From: Ensifer sp. Root278
GTDB lineage: Bacteria > Pseudomonadota > Alphaproteobacteria > Rhizobiales > Rhizobiaceae
Assembly (NCBI RefSeq): GCF_001429285.1
Contig: NZ_LMJJ01000006.1
Location: 1 to 64,000, forward strand
Direction: 5' to 3'
Length of the DNA stretch: 64,000 nucleotides
Positions 42,089 through 51,772 of the stretch are shown here, piece after piece (within the stretch, counting starts at the first letter, position 1; every line of letters begins with the position of its first letter). The notes beneath the pieces were generated by a model. That model had not been told where the DNA came from and made no database searches. It saw only the letters and a program-made list of their open reading frames with translations. Position numbers and translations under genes: made by a program.

Positions 42089-43026
42089 CAGACTGGCCCG
42101 GCTGCCCGTTTCGCCAGCCCTTCGAGACTGACCTTGCCGATGATTGCCCCCGCGGGGTCAGCCACCGGCAGCGCGCTCCGTCCGGACCAGAGGAGTTCGG
42201 CAAGCGCCTCCCTTTGGCTAAGCGTGCTCGATATGGCTGTGCCGTCTGCTGACCCTGGTTCGACGGCACTCAAGACCGGCTCGATCGCGAGCAACCGATA
42301 AGGCCGTTCGCTGACCCCGATCAGGCTTTCGACGAACGGGGTCGCGGGCTTGATCAGCATTTCGGCGGGCGTCGCATATTGCACCACCTTGCCTTTGTCC
42401 ATGACGGCGATGCGATCTGCGAGCTGGAAGGCCTCCTCCATGTCATGGGTGACGAGAATGACCGTCGTCTCGAAGTGCTTCTGAATGGCGAGCAGATCAT
42501 CCTGAGCCTTGGCGCGAATGATCGGATCGAGTGCGCCGAAGGGCTCGTCCATCAGCAGGACTTTCGGTTCGGCAGCCAACGCCCGGGCGACGCCGACACG
42601 CTGTTGCTGACCGCCGGAAAGCTCATGCGGAAAGCGTGGACCGAAGTCGGCCGGATCGAGCTGGAACAGTTGGAGAAGCTCGTCCACCTTGGCATCGATG
42701 CGCGCGCGTTCCCAACCGAGCAGCGTCGGCACGGTGGCGATGTTCTGCGCGACGGTACGGTGCGGGAACAGGCCGTGGCCCTGGATCGCGTAACCGATAC
42801 GGCGGCGCAGTTCATAGCCTGGCAGCGAACGGTTGTCCTCACCGTCGAGGCGGATCGTGCCCGAAGTCGGCTCCACCAGCCGGTTGATCATGCGCAGGAG
42901 CGTCGTCTTGCCGGAACCCGAGGTGCCGACCACGACGGTGACGGTGCGCGGCGCGATCGTCAGGCTGACGTCGTCGACGACGGCGGTTTCACCATAGCGC
43001 TTGGTGATGTTCTTGATCTCGATCAT
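42088..43026 (-). CDS. Osmoprotectant ABC transporter ATP-binding protein (YehX/OpuCA type)
   Basis: This 312-residue ATPase has Walker A GTSGSGKTT, the OpuCA/ProV-like Q-loop YAIQGHGLFPHRTV, signature LSGGQQQR and Walker B VLLMDEPFGALDPI. After the nucleotide domain, a single CBS-like domain (REALAELLWSGRSALPVADPAGAIIG) occupies the C-terminus; such domains sense ionic strength or nucleotides in OpuA. The start at 43026 overlaps the upstream permease stop by four bases. Length fits YehX. Confidence 0.92.
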   Translation of the reverse strand: MIEIKNITKRYGETAVVDDVSLTIAPRTVTVVVGTSGSGKTTLLRMINRLVEPTSGTIRLDGEDNRSLPGYELRRRIGYAIQGHGLFPHRTVAQNIATVPTLLGWERARIDAKVDELLQLFQLDPADFGPRFPHELSGGQQQRVGVARALAAEPKVLLMDEPFGALDPIIRAKAQDDLLAIQKHFETTVILVTHDMEEAFQLADRIAVMDKGKVVQYATPAEMLIKPATPFVESLIGVSERPYRLLAIEPVLSAVEPGSADGTAISSTLSQREALAELLWSGRSALPVADPAGAIIGKVSLEGLAKRAAGPV

Positions 43027-44192
43027 GCAGCCTCTGCCTGCCTGGTGTTGGGTGTGGCCATCTCGATCACCGCGTCGAGCACGATCGCTGCTGCAAAGGC
43101 GAGAACCACGGTCGGAACGGCGCCGAGCAGCACGAGATCCATCGCGGTCTGGCCAACGCCCTGAAAGACGAAGACGCCGAAGCCGCCGCCGCCGATGAGG
43201 GCAGCGATGGTCGCCAAGCCGATGTTCTGCACGAGCACGATGCGGATGCCGGTGAGGATCACCGGAAAGGCCAGTGGAAATTCGATGCCGACCAGCCGTT
43301 GCCAATCGGTCATGCCGATGCCGCGGGCTGCGTCATTCGCATCCCTCGGAACGCCGGCCAGACCGACGACGGTATTGGCAACCACCGGCAGCAGCGAATA
43401 GAGGAACAGCGCGACAAAGGCGGGTGCGACACCGATGCCACGGATGCCGATCGTGGCAGCGCCCGGAACGTTCGCGGCGATCCAGCCGAGCGGTGCGATG
43501 AGAATGCCGAACAGCGCGATCGACGGGATCGTCTGGATCGCATTCAGGACGCCCAGCAAACCGTCGCGCAATCGGGCGACGCGGTGACACAGTATACCGA
43601 GCGGAATGCCGACGATCGTCGCGGCCACAAGCGAGCCGAGCGCCAAGGTCACATGCTTTCGGGCTTCCGCCCAGAAAGTGTCCACCCGGCTCGCATATTC
43701 CCTAAGGATCGAGAGACCGTCCCAGGTACCGGAGAGCAAAAGCATCCCGACAAAGGCGAGCACGGCGACAAGCACCACGATGCGCATGAAGGGGGCTGGG
43801 CGCAATCGCGTCAGGGCATCGGCTGCCAGCAGCCCGAAAGCAAAGAGCATGACCCAGAAGCCGGAGGCAGGCGATACGCGGGCATAGGTGTTGCCCTCAG
43901 GCGTCAGGTGGCTGGCGGCGACGCCAATGCCGAGCGCCAGCACGGCCAGCGCTGCGAAGGCAGCGACAAGGCGCAGAATCGCCGGCGAGCGCATGGCCGC
44001 GACGAGCACGCCCACCAAAATCACCAGCAGCACTGCCGCGCTCCAGGGCTGCGGCAGGGACTCGACGATCGTCTTCGCCTCGCCGGCGACGATGCGATTG
44101 GCACGAAACGTTGCAAAAGGCGCGATGAAGGCGCCGCCAAGCGCCAAGGCCGCGATGATCGCTCCGAGCTTGTCAAAGCGGAGTTGTCTCAA
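43023..44192 (-). CDS. Osmoprotectant ABC transporter permease with extra N-terminal helices (YehY type)
   Basis: This 389-residue permease has about 170 residues of extra N-terminal membrane segments (LGAIIAALALGGAFIAPF, PWSAAVLLVILVGVLVAAM, LVAAFAALAVLALGIGVAA, FWVMLFAFGLLAADAL, MRIVVLVAVLAFVGMLLL). The transport core follows, with ARKHVTLALGSLVAATIVGIPL and the EAA loop VPRDANDAARGIGMTDWQRLVGIEFPL. This layout is that of E. coli YehY. The start is TTG 44192, placed eight bases after GGAGG; the ATG in that spacer is out of frame. Confidence 0.9.
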   Translation of the reverse strand: MRQLRFDKLGAIIAALALGGAFIAPFATFRANRIVAGEAKTIVESLPQPWSAAVLLVILVGVLVAAMRSPAILRLVAAFAALAVLALGIGVAASHLTPEGNTYARVSPASGFWVMLFAFGLLAADALTRLRPAPFMRIVVLVAVLAFVGMLLLSGTWDGLSILREYASRVDTFWAEARKHVTLALGSLVAATIVGIPLGILCHRVARLRDGLLGVLNAIQTIPSIALFGILIAPLGWIAANVPGAATIGIRGIGVAPAFVALFLYSLLPVVANTVVGLAGVPRDANDAARGIGMTDWQRLVGIEFPLAFPVILTGIRIVLVQNIGLATIAALIGGGGFGVFVFQGVGQTAMDLVLLGAVPTVVLAFAAAIVLDAVIEMATPNTRQAEAA

Positions 44193-44246
44193 ACCACATT
44201 CCCTCCCCGCCTGTGCCGGCGCGACTTCGGCACCTGCAGGCACACC

Positions 44247-44278
44247 CCGGAACGCCAGCCATCGGACCAGCGTTCCGG
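44247..44278 (-). other. Intercistronic hairpin after the osmoprotectant-binding-protein gene
   Basis: CCGGAACGC (44247-44255) pairs perfectly with GCGTTCCGG (44270-44278) around a 14-base loop. It lies between the binding-protein stop (44290) and the permease start (44192). Confidence 0.6.
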
Positions 44279-44289
44279 TTATCCGTCAA

Positions 44290-45201
44290 CTACTTCAGGA
44301 AGCCGTTCTTCTTCAGAAAATCCTCGGCAACCGCCTTGGCCGGTTCGCCGCCGACCTGCACGCGGCCGTTCAGGTCCTGAAGCGTCACCAGATCGAGCTT
44401 CTCGAACACCGGCTTCAACAGTTCCTCGATTTGCGGGTTTTCCTTGAGCACAGCCTCGCGAATAATCGGGGTCGGCTGGTAGACTGGCTGGACCGCCTTG
44501 TCATCTTCGAGCACGACGAGGCCAGAAGGTGCGATGCCGCCGTCGGTGCCATAAACCATCGCCGCATTGGCGCCGTTCGTCTGGTTGGCAGCAGCCGCAA
44601 TGGTCGCCGCGGTGTCACCGCCGGAAAGCGTGATCAGCTGATCCTGCTTCAAGGTGAAACCATAGGTCGTCTGGAAGGCCGGGAGAGCGGCGGCCGAATT
44701 CACGAACTCAGACGAAGCGGCCAGCACGACCTTGCCGCCACCGGCGACATATTTGCCGAAGTCGCTGAGCGTCTTCAGCTTGTTTTCGTCAGCCACTTCC
44801 TTGCGAAGACCGATCGCCCAGGTGTTGTTGGCCGGCGACGGCGTCAGCCAGACGATCTTGTTGGCGTCGTAGTCGAGCTTCTTGGCGGTTTCGTAGCCCT
44901 TGGCGGCATCCTTCCACACGGGGTCGTCGGCCTTTTCGAAGAAGAAGGCGGCGTTGCCGGTGTATTCCGGGTAGATGTCGATCTCGCCGGCGGTGATCGC
45001 CTTGCGCACGACCGGCGTCGCACCGAGCTGGACGCGGTCTACCGTCTTGATGTTGTTGGCATTGAGCACGGCAAGGATGATGTTGCCGAGCACGCCGCCT
45101 TCCGTGTCGATCTTCGAGGAGACGACCACGTCGGCATTCGCCGTGGCAGCGGTCAAAGTGAAAGCAAGGGCAGTTCCGATAAGTAGTGTGGTCAAGCGCA
45201 T
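44290..45201 (-). CDS. Osmoprotectant ABC transporter substrate-binding protein (OsmF/YehZ type)
   Basis: This 303-residue binding protein has a signal peptide of about 23 residues (MRLTTLLIGTALAFTLTAAT, then ANA before DVVVSS). VVVSSKIDTEGGVLGNIILAVL and IYPEYTGNAAFFF are typical of the YehZ/OpuCC/choline-binding (QAT) family. The start at 45201 follows GAGGGAGAAACTC. It is the first gene of the four-gene operon, whose order (binding protein, YehY, YehX, YehW) matches the OsmU system. The ligand could be glycine betaine, choline-O-sulfate or another osmolyte. Confidence 0.91.
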   Translation of the reverse strand: MRLTTLLIGTALAFTLTAATANADVVVSSKIDTEGGVLGNIILAVLNANNIKTVDRVQLGATPVVRKAITAGEIDIYPEYTGNAAFFFEKADDPVWKDAAKGYETAKKLDYDANKIVWLTPSPANNTWAIGLRKEVADENKLKTLSDFGKYVAGGGKVVLAASSEFVNSAAALPAFQTTYGFTLKQDQLITLSGGDTAATIAAAANQTNGANAAMVYGTDGGIAPSGLVVLEDDKAVQPVYQPTPIIREAVLKENPQIEELLKPVFEKLDLVTLQDLNGRVQVGGEPAKAVAEDFLKKNGFLK

Positions 45202-45536
45202 GAGTTTCTCCCTCGAAATTCGCTCCGCAAGTTTGATCACGGAAAGTCCGCCGCGTCGGGGCAAGCCATTCCATATATGTCAGCCCCCGGCAAAAAATAG
45301 GGTTGCACGCAGAGACTGTGGCGGACAAAAAATTTCGTCCGCGACTAACGCGATCGAAAGACTAGACTACCGTGGAAGGCGGTGCGTGATTGGCCGTTGC
45401 AATCAGGGGCGTTGTCGGCCACTCTGACAGAGGCCCGCCAGAAACATCCGTTTTCACTCTTGGTTGCGATGCCGCTCGACCCGAACCGCTTGGGGGCTGG
45501 TGGATTGGGTTCGCCCGGCGAACGTTCGGGGAATTC
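45202..45536. promoter_or_regulatory. 335-bp divergent intergenic region
   Basis: This region separates the osmoprotectant operon from the DUF4126 gene. It contains an inverted repeat, GCGGAC (45321-45326) and GTCCGC (45337-45342), around AAAAAATTTC, which could be an operator or a small hairpin. No other gene, promoter consensus or repeat stands out. Confidence 0.4.
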
Positions 45537-46004
45537 ATGTCGATCTATCTTCTCGCGCTACTCATCGGCGTGGTCGCCGGCCTTCGCACCATGACCGCGC
45601 CTGCCGCCGTCAGCATTGGCGCGGCAGCCGGCTGGCTGCCGCTCAACGGCACTTGGGCAGCCTTCATGGGCTTTCGCTTCACGCCCTATATCTTTGGCCT
45701 GCTGGCCCTGGTTGAGTTTGTGACCGACCAACTGCCGAGCACGCCGAGCCGGAAGGTTCCGCAGCAATTCGGCGCCCGCATCGTCTCGGGCGGTTTCTGC
45801 GGCGCCGTGCTCGGAACGGCCGCAGGTGCTATGCTGGGCGGACTGGTCGCCGGCGTGATCGGTGCCGTCATCGGCACGCTCGGCGGCTACGAAGCCCGCA
45901 AGCGCCTCGTCGCGGCCATCGGCGGCAAAGATCTGCCGATCGCGCTTCTTGAGGATGTCGTTGCCGTTCTCCTCGCACTCTGGGTGGTGTCCTCGGTGTC
46001 ATGA
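45537..46004 (+). CDS. DUF4126 family membrane protein
   Basis: This 155-residue, very hydrophobic protein has about four membrane segments. MSIYLLALLIGVVAGLRTMTAPAAVSIGAAAGWLPL and the GARIVSGGFCGAVLGTAAGAMLGGL stretch are typical of the DUF4126 family as I recall it. The function is unknown. The start at 45537 follows GGGGAATTC, a weak ribosome site; an open frame extends upstream to 45390 but is less hydrophobic and less likely. It overlaps the flavoreductase gene by four bases (ATGA), which suggests co-expression. Confidence 0.82.
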   Translation: MSIYLLALLIGVVAGLRTMTAPAAVSIGAAAGWLPLNGTWAAFMGFRFTPYIFGLLALVEFVTDQLPSTPSRKVPQQFGARIVSGGFCGAVLGTAAGAMLGGLVAGVIGAVIGTLGGYEARKRLVAAIGGKDLPIALLEDVVAVLLALWVVSSVS

Positions 46005-47377
46005 CGAAACATTTCGACGCAATCATCATCGGCGCCGGCCAGGCCGGCCCTTCGCTGGCCAGCCGGCTGACATCAGCGAGAAAGACCGTCGCCTTCGTCG
46101 AGCGCAAGCACTTCGGCGGCACCTGCGTCAACACCGGCTGCATGCCGACCAAGGCGATGGTTGCGAGCGCCTATGCGGCGCACCTGGCGCGCCGGGGCGC
46201 CGACTATGGCGTCACGACCGGGCCGATCACGATCGACTTCGCCCGCGTCATGGCGCGCAAGGACACGGTGCGGTTCAATTCGCGCAAGGGGGTCGAAGGC
46301 TGGCTGAAGGGCATGCCGAACATCACCGTCATCGAAGGCCATGCGCGCTTCGAAGGCCCGCACGAAGTGCGCGTCGGCGGTGAGTTGCTGTCGGCCGACC
46401 AGATCTTCCTGAACGTTGGCGGACGTGCGGCGACGCCGGACTTCCCTGGCGTCGAGGACGTGCCCTATTTGACCAACGTCTCGATCATGGATCTCGACAC
46501 CCTGCCCCGCCACCTGATCGTCATCGGCGGCAGCTATATCGGGCTTGAGTTCGCACAGATGTTCCGCCGCTTCGGCTCCGAGGTCACGGTGATCGAGAAG
46601 GGCCCACGCCTGATCGGTCGCGAGGATGCGGACGTTTCCGACGCCATTCTCGCGATTCTGGAGAAAGAGGGCATAAACTTCCGCTTGAACGCCGAATGCA
46701 TCCGCTTCGCCAGGCGCGGCGACGAAGTCGTCGCCGGCGTCGACTGCACCGCCGGCGCACCCGAGATCGTCGGCTCCCACCTGTTGCTTGCCACCGGGCG
46801 ACGGCCGAATACGGATGATCTCGACCTCGATCGAGCCGGCGTGAAGACCGACGCGCGCGGCTATGTCGAAGTCGACGAAACGCTCAGGACCAATGTCCCG
46901 CACATTTTCGCCATGGGCGACTGCAACGGCCGCGGCGCCTTCACCCACACTGCCTATAACGACTTCGAGATCATCGCCGCGAATCTCATCGATGGCGAGG
47001 CACGAAAGGTCAGCGACCGGATTGCGACTTACGGCCTCTTCATCGATCCGCCGCTTGGCCGCGCCGGGATGACGGAAACCGAAGCGCGCAAATCAGGACG
47101 CAAGTTGCTCATCGGCACGCGACCGATGACCCGCGTCGGCCGCGCCGTCGAGAAGGGCGAGACCGAGGGCTTCATGAAAGTGATCGTGGACGCCGACAGC
47201 AAGGAAATCCTCGGCGCCTCGATCCTCGGCACGGGCGGCGACGAAGCGGTGCAGAGCATCCTCGACGTCATGTATGCCGGCAAACCCTACACGACGATCA
47301 CCCACGCGGTGCACATTCACCCGACGGTGTCGGAGCTTATCCCGACGGTGTTTGGTGACCTGCACCCGGCCACCTGA
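46001..47377 (+). CDS. Pyridine nucleotide-disulfide oxidoreductase, mercuric-reductase-like
   Basis: This 458-residue class I flavin disulfide reductase has the FAD motif IIIGAGQAGPSLASRL at residues 8-23, and the redox pair Cys41/Cys46 in GGTCVNTGCMPTKAMV. The NAD(P) motif is VIGGSYIGLEFAQMF, GDCNGRGAFTHTAYND is the second FAD segment, and HAVHIHPTVSEL near the C-terminus carries the His-Pro acid/base. There is no N-terminal heavy-metal domain and no C-terminal Cys pair, so mercury reduction is unlikely. A soluble oxidoreductase of unknown substrate is the safer name. It overlaps the DUF4126 gene. Confidence 0.9.
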   Translation: MTKHFDAIIIGAGQAGPSLASRLTSARKTVAFVERKHFGGTCVNTGCMPTKAMVASAYAAHLARRGADYGVTTGPITIDFARVMARKDTVRFNSRKGVEGWLKGMPNITVIEGHARFEGPHEVRVGGELLSADQIFLNVGGRAATPDFPGVEDVPYLTNVSIMDLDTLPRHLIVIGGSYIGLEFAQMFRRFGSEVTVIEKGPRLIGREDADVSDAILAILEKEGINFRLNAECIRFARRGDEVVAGVDCTAGAPEIVGSHLLLATGRRPNTDDLDLDRAGVKTDARGYVEVDETLRTNVPHIFAMGDCNGRGAFTHTAYNDFEIIAANLIDGEARKVSDRIATYGLFIDPPLGRAGMTETEARKSGRKLLIGTRPMTRVGRAVEKGETEGFMKVIVDADSKEILGASILGTGGDEAVQSILDVMYAGKPYTTITHAVHIHPTVSELIPTVFGDLHPAT

Positions 47378-47403
47378 GCGACCGGACGTTAGCGACCGCC
47401 CGG

Positions 47404-48555
47404 TTAGACGAGCGCTGCCCGCGCGAGATGGTAAAAATACGTAGCGCCGCGTTCGAGGATGTCGTCGTTGAAATCGTAGCGGGTGGTGTGCAATCCACTG
47501 CTGTCGCCGTTGCCGATCAGCACATAGGCGCCCGGCACCTTCTCCAGCAGGAAGGAGAAGTCTTCACTGCCCATCAGCGGCTCGGGCAATTCGACATAGG
47601 CGTCGGTGCCAAAAGTCTCCGCGATCACCGCACGCGCATCTTCGACGGCATCGGCATCGTTGATCGTCGCGGGATAACCGACCTGCCAGTCGAAAGTCGC
47701 CTCAGCGTTGTAGCTCTGCGCCTGAAAGCGGGCAATCTGCTCGACACGTTCCTGGAGTTGCTTGCGCACGGCCGGATCCATCGCACGCATGCTGATTTCC
47801 AGCACTGCTGTATCCGGGATGATGTTGGAGGCGGAGCCGGACCAGAACGAACCGACCGTCAGCACCGACGGCTGGTGCGGCGATACATTGCGCGAGACCA
47901 GCGTCTGCAGCGCCATCACCACGCTGGAACCGACGACGACCGGGTCAACCGTCAGTTCCGGCTGGGCGCCGTGACCGCCCTTGCCCCTGATCGTTAGCGT
48001 CAGTACGTCGATCGATGCAGCCATCGCACCGGCGCGGCTGGAGAACTGGCCGACCGGCAGGCCCGGCCAGTTGTGGAGCGCATAGACCCGCTCACAGGGG
48101 AAGCGTTCGAACAGGCCGTCCTCGATCATCAGCTTGCCGCCGCCGAAATTTTCTTCGGCCGGCTGGAAGATCAGGTGCACGGTGCCGTTGAAGCTCTCGT
48201 CCTTCGACAGAGCCCAGGCAGCGCCGAGCAGCATGCTGGTGTGACCGTCGTGGCCGCAGGCATGCATCGCGCCCGGATGTTTGCTCTGATAGGCAAGACC
48301 GGTTTCCTCCTGCATCGGCAGCGCGTCCATATCGGCACGAAAGCCGACGGCGCGGTTGCTGTTGCCGCGCTTCAGCGTCGCAACGATGCCTGTCGTCGCC
48401 AGACCGCGCGTCACTTCGAAGCCCCAGGATTGCAGCAATCCGGCGACGAATTCGGAGGTCTTCACCTCGGATAGGCCGATCTCGGGCATCTCGTGGAGCT
48501 TGTGACGGATCCCGACGAGTTCGGGCAGGAACTCAGAAAAATTGGCGTCGCGCAT
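47404..48555 (-). CDS. M20 family amidohydrolase (aminoacylase/hippuricase-like)
   Basis: This 383-residue M20 peptidase of the HipO/aminoacylase type has zinc motifs [18 protein letters not shown] and [20 protein letters not shown], and a lid domain with [16 protein letters not shown]. It removes N-acyl groups from amino acids. It is the last gene of the operon, 11 bp after the ABC ATPase. It may deacylate imported N-acyl arginine or ornithine derivatives before the dimethylargininase and CtlX steps. That substrate is inferred. Confidence 0.9.
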   Translation of the reverse strand: MRDANFSEFLPELVGIRHKLHEMPEIGLSEVKTSEFVAGLLQSWGFEVTRGLATTGIVATLKRGNSNRAVGFRADMDALPMQEETGLAYQSKHPGAMHACGHDGHTSMLLGAAWALSKDESFNGTVHLIFQPAEENFGGGKLMIEDGLFERFPCERVYALHNWPGLPVGQFSSRAGAMAASIDVLTLTIRGKGGHGAQPELTVDPVVVGSSVVMALQTLVSRNVSPHQPSVLTVGSFWSGSASNIIPDTAVLEISMRAMDPAVRKQLQERVEQIARFQAQSYNAEATFDWQVGYPATINDADAVEDARAVIAETFGTDAYVELPEPLMGSEDFSFLLEKVPGAYVLIGNGDSSGLHTTRYDFNDDILERGATYFYHLARAALV

Positions 48556-48565
48556 TGGGGCCTCC

Positions 48566-49330
48566 TCAAGCCATCTGCAAGAACTGGCGCAGCCGCGCCG
48601 ATTGCGGGTCGCGCATCACCTGCGACGGCGCGCCGCGTTCTTCGACCAGGCCCTTGTGCAGGAAGATCACCTCACTGGAGATATCACGGGCGAGTGACAT
48701 TTCGTGCGTGACCATGACCATGGTGCGCCCTTCTTCGGCGAGCTTCTTGATGACGAGCAGGACTTCGTTGACGAGTTCCGGGTCGAGCGCCGACGTAGGC
48801 TCGTCGAAGAGCATGACTTCCGGCTTCATCGCGAGAGCACGGGCGATCGCCGCGCGCTGCTGCTGGCCGCCCGAAAGCTGGTTGGGATAGTGGTCGCGCT
48901 TTGGGGTGATGCCGACCTTTTCCATCAGCAATTCGGCCTCGCCGATCGCATCCTTGCGCGTCATGCCGAGCACATGTATCGGGCCCTCGATGATGTTTTC
49001 GAGGATGGTCTTGTGGGACCACAGATTGAAGCTCTGGAACACCATGCCAAGGCGCGTACGGATATGTTCGAGCTGCCGCTTGTCGGTGGCATGGAACTTG
49101 CCGTCCTTGCCCTTGACGGTGCGGATCACCTCGCCCGAGACCGCGATCTCGCCCTCATCGGGCGTCTCCAGATAGTTGATGCAGCGCAGCAAAGTGCTCT
49201 TGCCCGAACCACTGCTGCCGATCAGCGAGATGACGTCGCCGGACTTCGCCTCGAAGGAGACGCCTTTCAGCACCTCGACGGACCCGAAGCTCTTGTGAAT
49301 GTTCTTCACCGATAGCGCTGTTGCGACCAT
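48566..49330 (-). CDS. Polar amino acid ABC transporter ATP-binding protein (HisP/OccP type)
   Basis: This 254-residue ATPase has Walker [10 protein letters not shown], a family-typical Q-loop [18 protein letters not shown], signature LSGGQQQR, Walker [16 protein letters not shown] and H-loop [20 protein letters not shown] is the version seen in HisP, OccP and NocP, transporters of basic amino acids and opines, which fits an arginine-derived cargo. It lies 37 bp after the second permease. Confidence 0.94.
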   Translation of the reverse strand: MVATALSVKNIHKSFGSVEVLKGVSFEAKSGDVISLIGSSGSGKSTLLRCINYLETPDEGEIAVSGEVIRTVKGKDGKFHATDKRQLEHIRTRLGMVFQSFNLWSHKTILENIIEGPIHVLGMTRKDAIGEAELLMEKVGITPKRDHYPNQLSGGQQQRAAIARALAMKPEVMLFDEPTSALDPELVNEVLLVIKKLAEEGRTMVMVTHEMSLARDISSEVIFLHKGLVEERGAPSQVMRDPQSARLRQFLQMA

Positions 49331-49367
49331 GATCGTTCCTCTCGTCGCGCCCAGGCGCGCCTCCTCG

Positions 49368-50069
49368 TTATGCTTTCGCCGTGCGGTAGCGGGTGAGCCG
49401 CTTCTCGACGACGCCCATGACGCGCGTCAGGATGAAGACGACGGTGAAATAGATGATGCCGGCGGCAATCAGCGGTTCGAAGATCAACAGCGACTGGCGC
49501 TGCAACATACGGGCGGTGCCCATGACCTCGAGGATGGTGATGGTCGAGGCAAGCGACGTCGTCTTCAACAGGATGATCAGGTCGCCCGTCAGCACCGGCA
49601 GGCAGGATCGGAACGCCTGCGGCAGGGTGATGCGGCGAAGGATCATCGACGAGCGCATGCCGATCGACTTTGCCGCTTCGATCTGGCCTCGCGGGATCGC
49701 CTTGATCGCGCCGCGGATAACCTCGGCATTGTAGGAGGCCTGGTTGAGGCTGAGCGCAAAGATCGCGTACCACAGGCCGTCACGAAGATAGGGCCAGAGG
49801 AAGCTGTGGCGTACCCAGGTGCCGGGCAGGATTTGCCCGAGGCCATAGTAGATCAGGTAGATCTGTACCAGGAGCGGCGTGCCGCGGAATGCGAAGGTGA
49901 AGACATAGGCCGGGACCGAGAGCACGCGCCTGCCGGAAAGCCGGGCAAGCGCCACGAGAGTGCCGATGACCAGACCGAAGACGCCCGCCACCGCCGTCAA
50001 AAGCAGCGTCAGGGGGGTGGCCTTGATCAGCGCCGGCAGGAAGCCGATGACGTTGGAGATTGTTTCCAT
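49368..50069 (-). CDS. Polar amino acid ABC transporter permease (HisM type)
   Basis: This 233-residue permease has a HisM/OccM core: PLTLLLTAVAGVFGLVIGTLVA, FRGTPLLVQIYLIYYGLGQ and the EAA loop GQIEAAKSIGMRSSMILRRITLPQAFR. It shares one base with the stop of the preceding permease (TGATG). The FRGTPLLVQIYLIYYG segment is typical of basic amino acid and opine systems. Confidence 0.93.
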   Translation of the reverse strand: METISNVIGFLPALIKATPLTLLLTAVAGVFGLVIGTLVALARLSGRRVLSVPAYVFTFAFRGTPLLVQIYLIYYGLGQILPGTWVRHSFLWPYLRDGLWYAIFALSLNQASYNAEVIRGAIKAIPRGQIEAAKSIGMRSSMILRRITLPQAFRSCLPVLTGDLIILLKTTSLASTITILEVMGTARMLQRQSLLIFEPLIAAGIIYFTVVFILTRVMGVVEKRLTRYRTAKA

Positions 50070-50782
50070 CAGTGGTGCCCCCGGTTGAGGCGGCGCTCGA
50101 TCTGAGCAATCACCAGGACGGAAACGAGCGTGATCGCCAGAAACAGGATGGCCGTGAGGCCGTAGAAGAAGATGTACTGTTTGGTGCCGGCCGCAGCGCG
50201 GTAGCCGGTGTAGAGCAATTCGCTGAATGAGCCGAGCACGCTGATGATGGCGCTTTCCTTGGTGATCGACAGCCAGAGATTGCCCATGCCTGGAACCGCG
50301 TGGCGCATCATCTGCGGGAGGATAATGCGGGTGAAGACCTTGCGTCTCGGCATGCCGATCGAAACCGCCGCCTCGACCTGGCCGGGGGGCACGGAAAGGA
50401 AGGCGGAGCGCAGCACTTCAGTCATGAAGGCGCCGGAGACGAAAGCGAGTGCGATGATTGCTGCCCAGAACGAGCTGAACTGGAAGGTCTCGGCCACAAG
50501 GCCAAAGTGCTTCAACAGCCGCTCGGCACCGCTCGCGACGGAGAAATAGAGGAGCAGGATGACGAGCAGTTCGGGAAGCGAGCGAACGACGGTCGTATAG
50601 ATCTCGGCAAGGAAGCGCGGGACGCGGTGCTTCGACAGTTTGCCGGCCGCACCGAGGAAGCCGAAGAGAACCGCAACCGCATAGGCGACCACGGACACCT
50701 GCAAGGTCATCACCAGGCCCCAGGCGAAATCGTCGCCCCAGCCCTCGCCGCCCCAGGCAAGCAATTGCCAGTAATAGTCCAT
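50069..50782 (-). CDS. Polar amino acid ABC transporter permease (HisQ type)
   Basis: This 237-residue permease has GLVMTLQVSVVAYAVAVLFGF, TVVRSLPELLVILLLYF and the EAA loop GQVEAAVSIGMPRRKVFTRIILPQMMRH. It follows the binding-protein gene by 160 bp, a gap holding two possible stems. Together with the HisM-type partner it forms the heterodimeric channel. Confidence 0.93.
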   Translation of the reverse strand: MDYYWQLLAWGGEGWGDDFAWGLVMTLQVSVVAYAVAVLFGFLGAAGKLSKHRVPRFLAEIYTTVVRSLPELLVILLLYFSVASGAERLLKHFGLVAETFQFSSFWAAIIALAFVSGAFMTEVLRSAFLSVPPGQVEAAVSIGMPRRKVFTRIILPQMMRHAVPGMGNLWLSITKESAIISVLGSFSELLYTGYRAAAGTKQYIFFYGLTAILFLAITLVSVLVIAQIERRLNRGHH

Positions 50783-50820
50783 CCGTCGTTACCTGTTCCC
50801 GATTGTCTCGTCAGCCCTCA

Positions 50821-50941
50821 CGCCGCCCTCTGTCGGGCTGGATCGCTGTAGCGGTCGCTGCGAAGATGCCCCGGCGCTGCGGCCGGTTTGGCGATCGAGG
50901 GCGGCGCGAAACATAGGCCGCACGCCGCCCTTGAAAAGCGA
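50821..50941 (-). other. Alternative hairpins after the amino acid-binding-protein gene
   Basis: AGGGCGGCG (50898-50906) can pair with CGCCGCCCT (50933-50941) next to the binding-protein stop, or as GAGGGCGGCG with CGCCGCCCTC at 50821-50830. The two stems are mutually exclusive, like a crude attenuator or an RNA-protection structure. Confidence 0.5.
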
Positions 50942-50942
50942 T

Positions 50943-51743
50943 TTACTTCTTGCCGAAGATCCACTTGTCGACGAGCTTCTGGGTCGTGCCGTCCTTCTCC
51001 AGAGCGGCAAGGCCGGCATTGACCTTTTCAAGCGTCGCCGCATCACCCTTGCGAACGGCATAGGCGACACCCTCACCGAGAACGGCATTCTTCGGGACCT
51101 CGACCTTGACCTCGTAGTCGGCGCCCTCAGGCGACTTCAGGAAGGTCTGGATGTAGAGGTCGGGGATCAACACGTAGTCGACGCGGCCGGCAATGAGGTC
51201 AGCGACCGAGTTGTCTGCCGTGTCATAACTCTTGGCTTCAGCACCAGTCAGGTACTTGGCAACATAGGCCGACTGTACGCTGGACGTCTGCACACCGATG
51301 ATCTTGCCCTCGACGCTTGCCGGATCGATGATCTTGCCGGAACCGTCTGCCGCATCGATCGTCTTGATCTCGCTCGTGTCAGCCTTGGCGCCGACGAAGG
51401 AGGTGCCTTCGGTGTAATAGGGCGTCGAGAAGTCGACGACCTGGCGACGCTCGTCGGTGATCGAGAAGGCGCCGATGATGAAATCGACCTTGTTTTCCTT
51501 CATCGACGGGATCAAGCCGTCCCAGGCCATCTGGTTGATGTCGCACTTGACGGCCATCTTTTCGCAGAGTGCGCGGGAGAGATCGGCTTCAAGACCCTCC
51601 CATTGGCCGCCGGCGTTCACTTGGGTGAAAGGCATGTAGGGCTCCGGCGTCATGCCGAGCCGCAGCGTGTCCTCGGCCAATGCGCTGCCAACAGCCATGG
51701 AAAGGGCGATCCCTGCGAACAGGGCGGTCTTCAACGTCTTCAT
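50943..51743 (-). CDS. Polar amino acid ABC transporter substrate-binding protein
   Basis: This 266-residue solute-binding family 3 protein has a signal peptide of about 23 residues (TLKTALFAGIALSMAVGSA, then LA before EDTLRLGM). It shows LEADLSRALCEKMAVKCDINQMAWDGLIPSM, FIIGAFSITDERRQVVDFSTPYY and the end KLVDKWIFGKK. The pattern fits basic amino acid binding proteins such as HisJ and OccT. It follows the dimethylargininase gene by 29 bp, so it probably delivers an arginine, citrulline or methylarginine-like compound. Confidence 0.92.
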   Translation of the reverse strand: MKTLKTALFAGIALSMAVGSALAEDTLRLGMTPEPYMPFTQVNAGGQWEGLEADLSRALCEKMAVKCDINQMAWDGLIPSMKENKVDFIIGAFSITDERRQVVDFSTPYYTEGTSFVGAKADTSEIKTIDAADGSGKIIDPASVEGKIIGVQTSSVQSAYVAKYLTGAEAKSYDTADNSVADLIAGRVDYVLIPDLYIQTFLKSPEGADYEVKVEVPKNAVLGEGVAYAVRKGDAATLEKVNAGLAALEKDGTTQKLVDKWIFGKK

Positions 51744-51772
51744 TTTGTTTCCTCCTCGGGGATTGCGACGGA

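Noticed and set aside
46001-47377. Mercuric reductase (merA)
   Set aside because: No mer genes nearby, no N-terminal metal domain and no C-terminal Cys pair; only the general disulfide reductase family is supported.
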